Assembly (NCBI RefSeq): GCF_001877785.1
Contig: NZ_MINN01000085.1
Span: 310,001-374,000, forward strand
Source of the DNA: Rossellomorea aquimaris
GTDB lineage: Bacteria; Bacillota; Bacilli; Bacillales; Bacillaceae_B
DNA length: 64,000 nt
Reading direction: 5' to 3'
Each line of letters begins with the position of its first letter. Within the stretch, counting starts at the first letter, position 1. The position numbers and the translations under genes are program-made. The notes under the pieces are model-generated. The model was given only the letters and a program-made list of their open reading frames with translations. It was not told the DNA's origin and ran no database searches. This document shows, piece after piece, positions 52,152-62,497 of this stretch.

Positions 52152-53258
52152 ATGGAACAAAAAGATTATATGCAGCTTGCGCTTACAATGGCCGCGGCCG
52201 CCAAGGGACAGACATCACCGAACCCGGCAGTGGGAGCCGTCGTTGTTAAAAATGGTGAAATTGCAGGGATGGGTGCCCATTTAAAAGCCGGAGAAGGACA
52301 TGCTGAAGTCCATGCTATTACTGCAGCAGGTGAAAAGGCAGATGGTGCAGACATATACGTCACCTTGGAACCGTGCTCCCATCATGGCAGGACTCCGCCG
52401 TGTTCACAGCTTATCATCAAGAGCGGAATCAAAAGGGTGTTCATTGCCACGACAGATCCGAATCCGCTTGTGGCCGGAAAGGGAATAGAGCAGCTCCGGC
52501 AGGCTGGAGTAGAGGTTCATATAGGGGAAGGCCGGGAAGAAGCGCTGGAACTCAATAAAGATTTCTTTCATTATATGAAGAATCAAACCCCCTATGTGAC
52601 GCTGAAAACCGCCGTTACCCTTGACGGCAAGACTGCTGCTGCTTCAGGAGACAGTAAATGGATCACATCTGAAGAATCAAGGCTCGATGTCCACTATGAT
52701 CGTCACCGGCATGACGCGATATTAGTCGGAGTCAATACAATCATCCGCGATAACCCGCAGCTTACCACCCGTTTGCCCCAAGGTGGAAAAAACCCCATTC
52801 GAATTATTTTAGATAATACCCTTAGAACACCACTTGAGTCCAATGTTGTAAGAGATAAAAAAAGTAAGACCATAATCATAACAAGTAATTCCGTCACGGA
52901 AGAGGATAAATCCCCTTATCTGCAAGAAGGGTGTGAAGTGATAACTCTTCCGGGGAAACGGATCGATTTGCAATCAGTATTAAAAGAATTAGGCAAGAAG
53001 TCAATTCAGTCCGTATATGTAGAGGGCGGATCATCGGTCCATGGATCTTTTCTTGAACAGAAAGCTTTTCAGGAACTTATCATCTATATGGCGCCAAAGC
53101 TCATCGGCGGCAGGGATGCACATACCAGTTTTGGCGGGAGTGGAGTATCTGCCATTACGGAAGGTCTTGAAATGAATATCGTTTCCATGAAAACACTCGG
53201 GCCTGATATAAAAATAACGGCTCACCCAAAAAAATACTCCAATATGAAAGAAGGCTGA
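52152..53258 (+). CDS. ribD: Bifunctional pyrimidine deaminase/reductase RibD
   Basis: 368 residues. N-terminal deaminase domain with the zinc site HAEVHAI and PCSHHGRTPPC; C-terminal NADPH-dependent reductase domain (KTAVTLDGKTAAASGDSKWI, GVNTIIRDNPQLTTR, VEGGSSVHGSF). Deaminates then reduces the GTP-derived pyrimidine in the second and third steps of riboflavin synthesis. ATG 52152 follows GAGAGGAGG and lies after the terminator; the reading frame upstream of it is riboswitch DNA. Confidence 0.96.
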   Translation: MEQKDYMQLALTMAAAAKGQTSPNPAVGAVVVKNGEIAGMGAHLKAGEGHAEVHAITAAGEKADGADIYVTLEPCSHHGRTPPCSQLIIKSGIKRVFIATTDPNPLVAGKGIEQLRQAGVEVHIGEGREEALELNKDFFHYMKNQTPYVTLKTAVTLDGKTAAASGDSKWITSEESRLDVHYDRHRHDAILVGVNTIIRDNPQLTTRLPQGGKNPIRIILDNTLRTPLESNVVRDKKSKTIIITSNSVTEEDKSPYLQEGCEVITLPGKRIDLQSVLKELGKKSIQSVYVEGGSSVHGSFLEQKAFQELIIYMAPKLIGGRDAHTSFGGSGVSAITEGLEMNIVSMKTLGPDIKITAHPKKYSNMKEG

Positions 53259-53262
53259 TGAA

Positions 53263-53913
53263 GTGTTTACCGGAATCATAGAGGAAATCGGGAAAATCGA
53301 TCAAATTAAAAAAGCTGCGGCGTCGATGGTGCTTTCCATATCTGCCCGCAAAATTTTGAAAGATGTCCATATCGGGGACAGCATAAGCATAAATGGAGTA
53401 TGTTTGACGGTAACGTCTTTTACTGACAGCAGATTTCAAGTCGACGTGATGCCGGAAACATTCGAGGCGACGACACTCAGGGATTTGACGGCCGGGTCTC
53501 GTGTGAATCTCGAGAGAGCAATGGCAGCAGGCGGACGTTTCGGCGGCCACTTTGTCAATGGGCATGTTGACGGTATAGGAACAATCAAAAGACTCGAACA
53601 AGTTGAAAATGCCGTCTATGTTGAAATATCTGTACCGAAAGAACTTTCACCTTATTTCATTATGAAGGGGTCCGTTGCGATCGACGGCACATCCCTGACT
53701 GTATTTGGACTGAGCGATGATTCCATCACAGTATCACTCATCCCTCAAACGCGGGGAGATACGATCCTGGGTCAAAAAAAGACAGGCGATAAGGTCAACG
53801 TGGAATGCGATGTCATGGCCAAATATTTTCAACGATTTTATGAACAGGCACAGCGAAAAGAAAGTAGTAAAATCAGTTATGAATTCTTGAGTAATCACGG
53901 ATTTGCTGATTAA
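53263..53913 (+). CDS. ribE: Riboflavin synthase
   Basis: 216 residues. Two tandem lumazine-binding repeats, each with the [14 protein letters not shown] start and [13 protein letters not shown] / [12 protein letters not shown]. Makes riboflavin from two molecules of 6,7-dimethyl-8-ribityllumazine. GTG start 4 nt after ribD. Confidence 0.95.
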   Translation: MFTGIIEEIGKIDQIKKAAASMVLSISARKILKDVHIGDSISINGVCLTVTSFTDSRFQVDVMPETFEATTLRDLTAGSRVNLERAMAAGGRFGGHFVNGHVDGIGTIKRLEQVENAVYVEISVPKELSPYFIMKGSVAIDGTSLTVFGLSDDSITVSLIPQTRGDTILGQKKTGDKVNVECDVMAKYFQRFYEQAQRKESSKISYEFLSNHGFAD

Positions 53914-53930
53914 CAGAGGAGGAATTTCAG

Positions 53931-55124
53931 ATGTTTCATACAATCGAAGAAGCAGTAGAAGATCTGAGAAACGGGAAAGTCGTCATCGTAGTTGACGATG
54001 AAAATCGTGAAAATGAAGGAGACTTCATTGCCCTTGCTGAAAAAGCGACGCCTGAAGTCATAAATTTCATGGCGAAGGAAGGGAGGGGCCTTATCTGCGC
54101 TCCCATTTCAGAAGAACTCTCAACCCGTCTGAAACTTTCTCCGATGACGGATGAGAATACTGATCCACATGGAACTGCGTTTACAATCAGTATTGATCAC
54201 CGCTCTTCGACGACAGGGATCAGTGCTTTCGAAAGGTCGGAAACCATACAGCAGCTTCTGAACCCTTTGTCACAGCCGGATGATTTCAAGCGGCCTGGAC
54301 ATGTATTCCCGCTGGTTGCAAAAAAAGGCGGCGTGTTGAAACGGGCAGGTCATACTGAAGCAGCCATTGATCTCGCATCGATTGCCGGATCCAAGCCGGC
54401 CGGTGTCATTTGTGAAATCATGAATGAAGACGGCACAATGGCAAGAGTCCCTGAATTAATGAAGATTGCTGAAAAATGGGATCTCAAAATCATTACAATC
54501 GAAGAATTGATCCGCTACCGGCGCAGCAAAGAAAAACTTGTCACACGCGAGGTCGAAATCGAACTGCCGACTGAGTTCGGACAATTCAAAGCGGTTGCCT
54601 ATACGGAGAACCTGACTGGAAAAGAGCATATCGCACTCGTCAAAGGTGAATGGAAAGAAGATGAAGACGTGCTGGTAAGGGTGCACTCAGAGTGCCTTAC
54701 AGGTGATGTCTTCGGTTCGAACCGATGCGACTGCGGTCCGCAGCTCGCCACGGCGCTTGCCCAGATCGAAGAAGCAGGGCAGGGGGTCCTGCTGTATATG
54801 AGGCAGGAAGGACGGGGCATCGGCCTGATCAACAAATTAAAAGCGTACAAGCTGCAGGAAGAAGGGTTTGACACGGTTGAAGCCAACCATAAACTCGGCT
54901 TCGGCGCAGACCTGAGGGAATATGGCATCGGTGCTCAGATACTAAGGGATTTGAACATAAAGCGCATCAAGCTGTTAACGAATAATCCAAGGAAAATCGC
55001 AGGCATAAAAGGGTACGGATTGGATATCGTCGATCGTGTGCCGATACAGATCCCGGCCAAACTGGAAAATGAAAGGTATCTGAAAACAAAACATATAAAA
55101 CTGGGTCATTTATTAAAATTCTAA
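53931..55124 (+). CDS. ribBA: Bifunctional DHBP synthase / GTP cyclohydrolase II
   Basis: 397 residues. RibB domain (1-200) with [11 protein letters not shown] and [10 protein letters not shown]; RibA domain (200-397) with the zinc cysteines of [18 protein letters not shown] and RQEGRGIG. Supplies both the four-carbon unit and the pyrimidine precursor of riboflavin. Follows ribE by 17 bp. Confidence 0.96.
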   Translation: MFHTIEEAVEDLRNGKVVIVVDDENRENEGDFIALAEKATPEVINFMAKEGRGLICAPISEELSTRLKLSPMTDENTDPHGTAFTISIDHRSSTTGISAFERSETIQQLLNPLSQPDDFKRPGHVFPLVAKKGGVLKRAGHTEAAIDLASIAGSKPAGVICEIMNEDGTMARVPELMKIAEKWDLKIITIEELIRYRRSKEKLVTREVEIELPTEFGQFKAVAYTENLTGKEHIALVKGEWKEDEDVLVRVHSECLTGDVFGSNRCDCGPQLATALAQIEEAGQGVLLYMRQEGRGIGLINKLKAYKLQEEGFDTVEANHKLGFGADLREYGIGAQILRDLNIKRIKLLTNNPRKIAGIKGYGLDIVDRVPIQIPAKLENERYLKTKHIKLGHLLKF

Positions 55125-55150
55125 TTCTAAAATTTATGGAGGAATGAAAA

Positions 55151-55621
55151 ATGAAAACAATTTACGAAGGTAATTTAGTCGGTACAGGTCTGAAAGTAGC
55201 AATCGTGGTATCAAGGTTCAATGAATTCATCACATCCAAGCTGCTGGGCGGGGCTGAAGATGCACTGAAGCGCCATGGTATCGAAGAAAATGATATCTCT
55301 GTCACATGGGTTCCGGGTGCATTCGAAATCCCGATGATCGCCAAGAAACTTGCGCGTTCCGGTAAATATGATGCCGTCATCACACTTGGAACGGTCATCC
55401 GCGGAGCAACTGCCCACTTTGAATATGTAAGCGGGGAAGTAGCCAAAGGAGTGGCCGGCCTTGCGCTGCAAGAAGATATCCCGGTCATCTTCGGAGTACT
55501 GACCACTGACACGATCGAACAGGCAATCGAGCGTGCAGGTACAAAAGCAGGAAACAAAGGATGGGAAGCAGCCGTTTCGGCGATTGAAATGGCGAATCTG
55601 GTTCGTGAAATAGATAAATAA
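55151..55621 (+). CDS. ribH: 6,7-dimethyl-8-ribityllumazine synthase
   Basis: 156 residues. [48 protein letters not shown] and [17 protein letters not shown] are the family motifs. Condenses the pyrimidine and DHBP to lumazine; forms 60-subunit shells in Bacillus. Last gene of the operon, before a terminator. Confidence 0.96.
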   Translation: MKTIYEGNLVGTGLKVAIVVSRFNEFITSKLLGGAEDALKRHGIEENDISVTWVPGAFEIPMIAKKLARSGKYDAVITLGTVIRGATAHFEYVSGEVAKGVAGLALQEDIPVIFGVLTTDTIEQAIERAGTKAGNKGWEAAVSAIEMANLVREIDK

Positions 55622-55634
55622 TTAATATTGATAA

Positions 55635-55669
55635 AAAGCCGGTGCCATTTGGGAACCGGCTTTCTTTTT
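55635..55669 (+). terminator. Terminator of the rib operon
   Basis: AAAGCCGGT / ACCGGCTTT with an 11-nt loop and CTTTTT. Confidence 0.92.
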
Positions 55670-55789
55670 GTGAAGTGAGTAGGGTGTTGTCCGGTAGCAA
55701 AAAACGGGTTCACGGAACTATATCTTCCCTATACGGATGGATTCACCTCGAAAACACCCCTCTGGTGTTACCTGGATATTTCCAAATTC

Positions 55790-55911
55790 AAAAATACATA
55801 CCACTTTCAACATTTGCGTGCCATTTTTGAAAAATACGATCCACTTTCCAGATTTACGTGCAACATTTGTAAAATGTGTTCCACTTTCCTCATTTTTCTA
55901 CCAACTTATTG
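55790..55911. repeat. Three tandem 40-bp imperfect repeats
   Basis: Units at 55790-55829, 55830-55869 and 55870-55911 share AAAAATAC--CCACTTTC---ATTT-CGTGC-A--TTTG. Period 40. AT-rich, between ribH and the purine permease; no ORF of its own. The rest of the 587-bp gap (55622-56208) shows no gene or purine aptamer. Confidence 0.8.
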
Positions 55912-56208
55912 AAAAATCTTTACGTTATCGTCATCAAGTCAGGACTAAGCGGTGGCGGTCTCCTACAATCATATTCAACTTCATTCATTCTGAACATCTT
56001 CAAGCCCCGCATAGACGGACAGCTAATTGAAACCATGGAACGGGCGTGTGACAGCATACTAAGATATCATTATTCCATACGCAATAATAGTACGGCCTCA
56101 AATTATTCTTATTGGCAAACCCCCTCGTTTTTGCTACAATAATATCTTGTGGCTCACCCTTTTGGGGATTGAGCGGGTAGGGAGAGGGCAGTTTTATAGG
56201 AAGATTAT

Positions 56209-57498
56209 ATGAAGGAACGTAAAGGTATTTTTCAGTTAAAGGATCATGGTACCTCGTTCAAGCAGGAGATAATGGCCGGTGCAATCGGATATTTTACGAT
56301 TGTGTACATTATCGCAGTAAATGCACTCATTCTTTCTGAAGCTGGAATTCCATTCGAAGGGGCAGTTATGGCAACCATACTGGCTTCCTTTGTTGGGTGT
56401 TTGGTGATGGCCTTCTGGGCGAATGCGCCAATTCTTCTGGTTCCGGGAATGGGCATCAATGCGATGTTTACATTTACGCTGGTGAAATCTTCAGGTTTGA
56501 CGTGGGAGGAAGCTTTAGCTGTCGTCGTTGTTTCCGGGATACTCTTCATGATCATTGCGTTTACGAAGCTTTCAAAAGTATTATCGGAAGCCATCCCAAA
56601 AACATTAAAAGAGGCTATCACGGTCGGTCTCGGAATGTTTTTAATGTTCATCGGCCTTGAAAAAGGCGGTCTGATTCAAAGAGGGGACTCAGCCCTCATC
56701 ACGATCGGTGACTTTGGTGAACTTAAGGTGCTCGCTACCGTGCTCACCTTTTTGGTTACGATTTTCCTTTTTATCCGCAACGTAAAAGGACAGTTTTTAT
56801 GGAGTATCGCTTTTGGTACATTGCTTGGTTTCCTATTTGGAATCGAGCCGTCCATATCCGGCAGCACATTTCACTGGAGTGAATACGGGCAGGTGTTTGG
56901 ACAGATTTCATTTGATTCGATCATGAGAATCCCGTTTTGGATTGCAGTGTTCTCAGTGACAATGGTTTTGGTATTTGAGAATATTGGCCTGATCCACGGT
57001 CATGTTGATATGATCGGTCAGCCTCATAAGTATCCGAAAGCCTTCCAGGCAAATGCATTTTCAGCATTTACATCCGGATTCTTCGGAACTAGTCCGACCG
57101 TTGCAACGGTTGAAAGTGCAGCAGCGATGACAGCCGGGGGAAGGACGGGATTAACGTCTCTGACGACAGGGGTTTTTTTCCTTGGATCCGTTTTGTTCAT
57201 TCCTTATTTGAAATGGATCCCGGACCATGCGATCGCTCCGATCCTCATTATCATCGGCGGATTAATGATCCAGAATATCCGTCATATGGATTTAAGGGAT
57301 CTGACGGAAGCATTTCCGGCTATCTTCATCATTGCGATGATTCCTTTCACTTATAGCATTGCAGACGGCATAGCCATTGGATTCATCATGTATCCGATCT
57401 TAAAAATGGCTACCGGTAAAGCGCGGGAAGTATCGATTCCGCTTTACATCATTGCCGGATTATTCCTGATGAACTTCTTTGTTCATTCAATACATTGA
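56209..57498 (+). CDS. NCS2/AzgA-type purine permease (PbuG/PbuO-like)
   Basis: 429 residues, about twelve to fourteen hydrophobic segments. EIMAGAIGYFTIVYIIAVNA, PGMGINAMFTFTLV, GTSPTVATVESAAAMTAGGRTGLT are the AzgA family motifs for hypoxanthine/guanine/adenine uptake. AGGAAG precedes the ATG. No guanine riboswitch is seen upstream, unlike B. subtilis pbuG. Confidence 0.92.
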   Translation: MKERKGIFQLKDHGTSFKQEIMAGAIGYFTIVYIIAVNALILSEAGIPFEGAVMATILASFVGCLVMAFWANAPILLVPGMGINAMFTFTLVKSSGLTWEEALAVVVVSGILFMIIAFTKLSKVLSEAIPKTLKEAITVGLGMFLMFIGLEKGGLIQRGDSALITIGDFGELKVLATVLTFLVTIFLFIRNVKGQFLWSIAFGTLLGFLFGIEPSISGSTFHWSEYGQVFGQISFDSIMRIPFWIAVFSVTMVLVFENIGLIHGHVDMIGQPHKYPKAFQANAFSAFTSGFFGTSPTVATVESAAAMTAGGRTGLTSLTTGVFFLGSVLFIPYLKWIPDHAIAPILIIIGGLMIQNIRHMDLRDLTEAFPAIFIIAMIPFTYSIADGIAIGFIMYPILKMATGKAREVSIPLYIIAGLFLMNFFVHSIH

Positions 57499-57510
57499 TA
57501 GATTACCAAA

Positions 57511-57545
57511 AAAAGAGACGGCATCTTGTCGTCTCTTTCTTCTTT
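57511..57545 (+). terminator. Terminator after purine permease
   Basis: AAAGAGACG / CGTCTCTTT with T-rich tail. Confidence 0.85.
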
Positions 57546-57719
57546 TCTAAAATAAGAAAGCAACACTATATGACAAAGGACACGTAATACACCCGTGAAT
57601 ATACAAATAATGTAGACTTTCCACAAATTTCTTGATATTATGAAGGGAAAATGTATCTAAATAACCATTTTTAACACATATATTGGTTCAAAGCGTGAAT
57701 AAAGGCAGGGGTGGAAAGA

Positions 57720-58961
57720 ATGGAAGTGTTTGTGGCGAGGCAGCCGATTTTTGATGTGAATGAGGAAAAGGCAGCCTACGAGCTTCTATATAGACAAAGT
57801 CAAATGAATATGTTTCCTGATATTGATGGGGACACAGCAACAGCCGATGTCATCATTAACAGTTTCCTGAACATAGGAATAGATTCACTGTCTTCGGGTA
57901 AACCATGTTTTATCAATTTTACTGAAAATCTATTGAATTTAAAGGTACCTACATATTTTAATCCAAGTCAGATTGTGGTGGAGATTCTGGAATCGGTAGA
58001 ACCGAGCAGGAATGTAGTGGACATCTGTCTGGAACTTAAAAGACTGGGATACAAGGTGGCATTGGATGATTTTATCTTCAACGAATCGAATCCTTATTGC
58101 AAGGAGCTTATGAAGGCTGCCGACTATATCAAGGTCGATTTCCTTGCAACAACCGGGGAAATGAGAAGAAGGATTGAAGTGTTGTCTCCGCTTCTCGGTT
58201 ATAAGATGATCGCGGAAAAGTTGGAAACCGAGCAGCAGTACCGGGAGGCAAGGGAGAGGGGATATCATTACTTCCAAGGGTACTTCTTCAGCAAACCGAA
58301 GATCATCGCATCCCATGATGTTCCCGTATATTTTCATTCCTACTATTCCATCATTCAGAGTCTTGAGATGGCAGAACCAAGCATCGATGTCATCAGCGGC
58401 CTGATCGAGCAGGATCTCTCGCTTTCTTATAAACTGTTGAAATTGATCAATTCACCGGCGTATAGACCGAAGCATAAAATTCATTCTATACGGCAGGCGA
58501 TCGTTTTGCTCGGTTTGATGGAGATAAAACGGTGGATATACGTCCTGGCGGTCAGGGAACAGGCAACGCGCAGGGAGAAGATGAAGAATGAAGTAATTTC
58601 CTTATGCCTGATAAGGGCAAAGATGTGTGAGCTCACTGCAAAGAAGTTAACGGGCAAGGTCAATGCGTCAAGCTATTTTCTGACCGGGATGTTCTCCCTG
58701 ATGGATGCCATCCTATCTGTTCCGATGATGAAGATCCTTGAGGATTTGCCATTGAACGATGAAATATGTGATGCATTGATTGGAAACTCCAATGAGTTGA
58801 AGGATATGCTTGAATTGGTCATTTCTGTCGAGAAGGCTGAATGGGTGGACCTTGATGAAAGAATGGCTGTGTTAAATCTGACACAGCAGGAAATTTCAGA
58901 AAGCTATCAGCAGGCATGCCTTTGGGCAGAAGAGCTGCTCACACATGAACTTACCCATTGA
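57720..58961 (+). CDS. EAL-HDOD protein (YuxH-like), EAL degenerate
   Basis: 413 residues. EAL-like domain (1-200): VARQPIFDVNEEKAAYELLYR (Glu of ELL), IVVEILES, LDDFIFNE, KVDF, EKLET, QGYFFSKP. The DDFGTG loop is DDFIFNE and the EAL triplet is ELL, so c-di-GMP hydrolysis is unlikely. Then an HDOD domain (about 200-400). Such proteins often regulate rather than hydrolyse. ATG 57720 with AGGGGTGG is the start. Confidence 0.9.
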   Translation: MEVFVARQPIFDVNEEKAAYELLYRQSQMNMFPDIDGDTATADVIINSFLNIGIDSLSSGKPCFINFTENLLNLKVPTYFNPSQIVVEILESVEPSRNVVDICLELKRLGYKVALDDFIFNESNPYCKELMKAADYIKVDFLATTGEMRRRIEVLSPLLGYKMIAEKLETEQQYREARERGYHYFQGYFFSKPKIIASHDVPVYFHSYYSIIQSLEMAEPSIDVISGLIEQDLSLSYKLLKLINSPAYRPKHKIHSIRQAIVLLGLMEIKRWIYVLAVREQATRREKMKNEVISLCLIRAKMCELTAKKLTGKVNASSYFLTGMFSLMDAILSVPMMKILEDLPLNDEICDALIGNSNELKDMLELVISVEKAEWVDLDERMAVLNLTQQEISESYQQACLWAEELLTHELTH

Positions 58962-58965
58962 TCGC

Positions 58966-59259
58966 TCACCAGACAGGTTTATAAACGCCAGGCTTCAGGA
59001 ATTTCCTCTGCGGTTTGATATAACGCTTTAACTCCATAAGCAGGAGACGCTGGATTTTTCTTGAACTGACTTGCTTCGCGATGTCAGCAGGAAACGGGTA
59101 TATACCCATTGAATTAAATCGGACCCTGAAAAGGCCTTCGTGAAGAAGGTCTTTTTTTTCGTTGAAGATCCTGCAAAAGGTGAGAACGTCGAGGGAATCA
59201 TACTCATCCCCGGCATCACTGACCTGCTTCACTTGAAATCTGAATTGTAATTCCTCCAT
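58966..59259 (-). CDS. Small protein of unknown function
   Basis: 97 residues (MEELQFRFQVKQVSDAGDEY, LRKFLKP-type basic tail). GGGGTGG is 8 nt before the start at 59259. Acidic N-terminus and basic C-terminus. Convergent with the EAL-HDOD gene, 4 bp apart. No family recognised. Confidence 0.72.
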   Translation of the reverse strand: MEELQFRFQVKQVSDAGDEYDSLDVLTFCRIFNEKKDLLHEGLFRVRFNSMGIYPFPADIAKQVSSRKIQRLLLMELKRYIKPQRKFLKPGVYKPVW

Positions 59260-59492
59260 ATCATTTCCACCCCGCTCATGATCTTCCTGCTTCACAATTG
59301 AGCATTCAACTTAGTAAACTGATAGAGAATAGAACAGTACATTGCCAAATGAATTCGTTTATGGCAAGCTTAGTATAAATTATTTTAAAATCACTGTCAG
59401 CTGTTGATTACAAAGGATTTCTAATCCGACATTAGACTTATCCAAATGATAAAGAATAGTTTGGCAGATTGCAAGTAACGGGGGGCTTCGAG

Positions 59493-60488
59493 ATGAAACT
59501 AAATGTACTTAAATGCCATGGTTCCGGGAATGACTTTTTACTGATTGATGAACTGTCCAATCCTTACACTTTTACAGAAGAAGAAAGACAGAACCTGGCT
59601 TTGTCGTTATGTGACCGGCAAAAAGGGATCGGTGCTGATGGAATCCTGTTCGTTCTTGAGAGCAAGCGGTGCGACGCTGTCATGAGGGTCTTTAATGCAG
59701 ACGGTTCTGAAGCTTCCATGTGCGGCAATGGGCTGAGGTGCGTGGGAAGATATGTGTGTGAATTAACAGGAAGGGATGCAATCGTCATCGAAACGATGAA
59801 GGCTGATTTGAAAGTTGCATCAGCACCCAGCATCTATGACGACATCCCTACTTATAATGTAGAAATTTCACCGGTTTATTTCGAACTGGATAAAGTACCG
59901 ATGAATATGGAGCATTCACAAGTGATCGATCAAAAGATCCCTGAAATATCCGATCGTCTTCAATTCACGGTATTGGCCGTACCAAACCCGCATCTGATCA
60001 GTATGGTGGAGGCAGCCAGCATCATTTCAAATGAACAGAAACAGATTTCAGAAACGGTCAACGGTCCAAACAATCTTTTCCCGGACGGGGTGAATGTCAG
60101 TTTTGTTCACGAGATTGAAAGAGGGTCCATCTATGTCCGTACATTTGAAAGAGGAGTAGGTTTCACGAATGCGTGCGGTACAGCAATGTCCGCCTCAAGT
60201 CTTGTCACATGCCTTCTCGGCCGAAATGAACCAGGCGAAGAAATCGAGGTTTATAATAACGGCGGAAAGGTACGGGTGGTGGTGAACCGTAAAGAAACCG
60301 GTGAGTACTTCATGGAATTGATCGGTAATGCCACCTATCTGTTCGAAGCTGAACTCCAATTAACCTTATCGCAGCCTGAAAACTTCGAAATATTATCTCA
60401 AACAGACCTAAACGAAGAAGCGGCCTATGGACTTCTTCAAGATCACGCCAAAAAAGTCGTCGATCGCAAGATATTCACAAGTGCATAA
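59493..60488 (+). CDS. dapF: Diaminopimelate epimerase with C-terminal extension
   Basis: 331 residues versus about 275-285 usual. The two catalytic cysteines are Cys77 (SMCGNGLRC) and Cys228 (TNACGTAMSA); HGSGNDF and NADGS are also present. Converts LL- to meso-DAP for lysine and peptidoglycan. The extra about 45 residues after the family end (from about 285: AELQLTLSQPENFEILSQTD) look helical and are not obviously a known domain. GGGGGGCTTCGAG precedes ATG 59493. Confidence 0.94.
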   Translation: MKLNVLKCHGSGNDFLLIDELSNPYTFTEEERQNLALSLCDRQKGIGADGILFVLESKRCDAVMRVFNADGSEASMCGNGLRCVGRYVCELTGRDAIVIETMKADLKVASAPSIYDDIPTYNVEISPVYFELDKVPMNMEHSQVIDQKIPEISDRLQFTVLAVPNPHLISMVEAASIISNEQKQISETVNGPNNLFPDGVNVSFVHEIERGSIYVRTFERGVGFTNACGTAMSASSLVTCLLGRNEPGEEIEVYNNGGKVRVVVNRKETGEYFMELIGNATYLFEAELQLTLSQPENFEILSQTDLNEEAAYGLLQDHAKKVVDRKIFTSA

Positions 60489-60493
60489 AGAAG

Positions 60494-60528
60494 TGAGCCT
60501 GGACAGATGCGTCCAGGCTTATTTTTTA
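60494..60528. terminator. Terminator between dapF and ligD
   Basis: AGCCTGGAC / GTCCAGGCT with a 6-nt loop and T-run; it overlaps the ligD stop, serving dapF chiefly. Confidence 0.88.
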
Positions 60529-62357
60529 GAGTTGCCTTGCAGGAATGAGATCACTTCATTAAAGGGCTGCTGCTCCTTAACACGGTCGAACTCACGGAAG
60601 GGGCAGCCGAGCTTTGTTAACCGCCTTAACACTTCTTTCATCGTAAACTTCTCGGGAGTCAACTCTTCGTTCACTTCATGCCACCACAGCGGCGCAGCCA
60701 CCAGGGCTTTGTCATTCCCCCGCAATGAATAAGGGGCGATGATCGTTTTTCCTTCAGCATGCTGAATGTAATCCACGTACAGCCGGCCTTTCCTGTTCTT
60801 TTTCAACCTCTCGATTGTGAAGTCATCGGGATAATTGGATACAAGGTAATGAGCAATGAATTCCGTGAAAACCCCGGTGTCTTTCCATGAATAACCCGGC
60901 GGCAGCGGAATATAGATCTGAAGGCCTTTGTTCCCTGAAGTTTTAACAAAGCTCCTTAAGTTCAAGCCCTCAAATAAGTCTTTCATGACAAGGGCTGCCT
61001 TCACTGCAAGGGAAAACTCCTCCCTGCTTGGCGGATCTAAATCAAATACAATTTCATTGACATCCCCTTGCCCCGTTTTCTGAAAAGGGATGTGAAACTC
61101 CAGTGCCAGCTGGTTCCCTAGCCAAATGAGTGTCTCCAAACCATTGCAGATGATATATTCAATCCCGTCCTGTCTATATGTCTCCACAAATTCAGGCGCA
61201 TAATCAGGGACATTCTTTTGATAAAAAGAGTCTCCGTACATCCCATGGGGGTAGCGGATACAAGTCAATGGACGGTTGCCCAGAAAAGGAAGCATGACAG
61301 CTGATACCCGGCGGAGGTACCGGATGACATCCAGTTTAGCAACAGGCGGTTCTTCCCATAGAGGCTTGTCCGGATGCGTGATGACTACGTTATACGGAAG
61401 GCTTGCTTCATTCAGTAAGAACCTTTCCATCGTACACTCTTCAGGCCGGGTCGAGAACATGAATTGGTTGAAATGCGGCTCCCTTAATTGATCTTCGTGC
61501 CAATTCAGATATAGAACCTCCACGCATATAGACGGTTCGATATAATAATGACTGCCTTCTTTACGGGAATGATTGGCTTTGATGATTTCTTTCAGCGTCC
61601 TTTTCTCATCGGGTGAAATACCAAAATGAAACAATCCGATTTTCTTAATTTCTTCTCCTTCAAATACGCCTATGTGAAAATAATCATTTGACACATCCAC
61701 GGAAGTGATAAAACATAAGCATTTTTTCCAGTTTTTTATTTTCAGCCATGCCTGACTCCGTTTTCCCTCTTCCCAATTGCTGTTGAGTAGCTTTGCTACT
61801 ACCCCTTCACCTTCTTCTTTTACGACATTCCCCCACACTTCACTCCATTCTTTATTGGAGGGAATCATCTGGATGGAAGCCGGGTTTGCAGGATCTGGAG
61901 CAGTCGGGATGCCTTCATCGGAAAAAAGCTTTTTTAGGGCCTGTTTCCGTTCCTTATAAGGGGAATCCTCCCATCGTTTCTCCCCGCTTTGTAATAGATC
62001 AAACGCTAGAAACTTGACGGGTCTCGCTTCTGCTGCATCCTTGATTTTTTGTTTGCTTTTCATCCTTCCCCTGATTTGCAATTCAAAGAATTCACTGCAG
62101 AATGCCGAACGCAGCATGACTATCTCACCATCAAGCACAAGGGGGAGGGGAAGGGAAGCGGTTTGAAGCAAATCCGCTATGTATGCTTTGATTTCGGGGA
62201 AATGAGGCAGTAAATTTTTGTTGTTTCGGCTTGTGAGTGAAATGACGCCTGATGCATCAATTTTTAAAATACCCCTGAAGCCATCATATTTTACCTCATA
62301 GCTCCATTTTCCTTTATGCGGAGCTTCAGTTGTGAGAGTCGGCAGCATCGGTCTCAT
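60519..62357 (-). CDS. ligD: ATP-dependent DNA ligase LigD (ligase-polymerase)
   Basis: 612 residues, as in B. subtilis LigD/YkoU. N-terminal ligase domain with the adenylated Lys23 in EVKYDGFRG, then OB-fold, and a C-terminal primase-type polymerase domain (VVITHPDKPLW, LDPPSREEF, KTSGNKGLQIYIPL). No phosphoesterase domain, as usual in Bacillus. NHEJ repair of double-strand breaks in spores. AAGGAG 7 nt upstream fixes the start at 62357. Divergent from ku. Confidence 0.96.
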   Translation of the reverse strand: MRPMLPTLTTEAPHKGKWSYEVKYDGFRGILKIDASGVISLTSRNNKNLLPHFPEIKAYIADLLQTASLPLPLVLDGEIVMLRSAFCSEFFELQIRGRMKSKQKIKDAAEARPVKFLAFDLLQSGEKRWEDSPYKERKQALKKLFSDEGIPTAPDPANPASIQMIPSNKEWSEVWGNVVKEEGEGVVAKLLNSNWEEGKRSQAWLKIKNWKKCLCFITSVDVSNDYFHIGVFEGEEIKKIGLFHFGISPDEKRTLKEIIKANHSRKEGSHYYIEPSICVEVLYLNWHEDQLREPHFNQFMFSTRPEECTMERFLLNEASLPYNVVITHPDKPLWEEPPVAKLDVIRYLRRVSAVMLPFLGNRPLTCIRYPHGMYGDSFYQKNVPDYAPEFVETYRQDGIEYIICNGLETLIWLGNQLALEFHIPFQKTGQGDVNEIVFDLDPPSREEFSLAVKAALVMKDLFEGLNLRSFVKTSGNKGLQIYIPLPPGYSWKDTGVFTEFIAHYLVSNYPDDFTIERLKKNRKGRLYVDYIQHAEGKTIIAPYSLRGNDKALVAAPLWWHEVNEELTPEKFTMKEVLRRLTKLGCPFREFDRVKEQQPFNEVISFLQGNSKK

Positions 62358-62497
62358 TGGGCATCTCCTTGACTGTTTTTGTATAGTGTTGCCGGGAAAC
62401 CCGCTGATTATTTCCAGATGTTTTTGTGAATGAAGCACTGGAAGTAATTAAAAGATAAAGCTAACAGGATTTACTATTAATAAAGGAGGGTATTGTA

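Noticed and set aside
56100..56208. Purine riboswitch before the NCS2 permease
   Set aside because: The conserved aptamer strands (TATAAT-type core and the two kissing loops) cannot be found.
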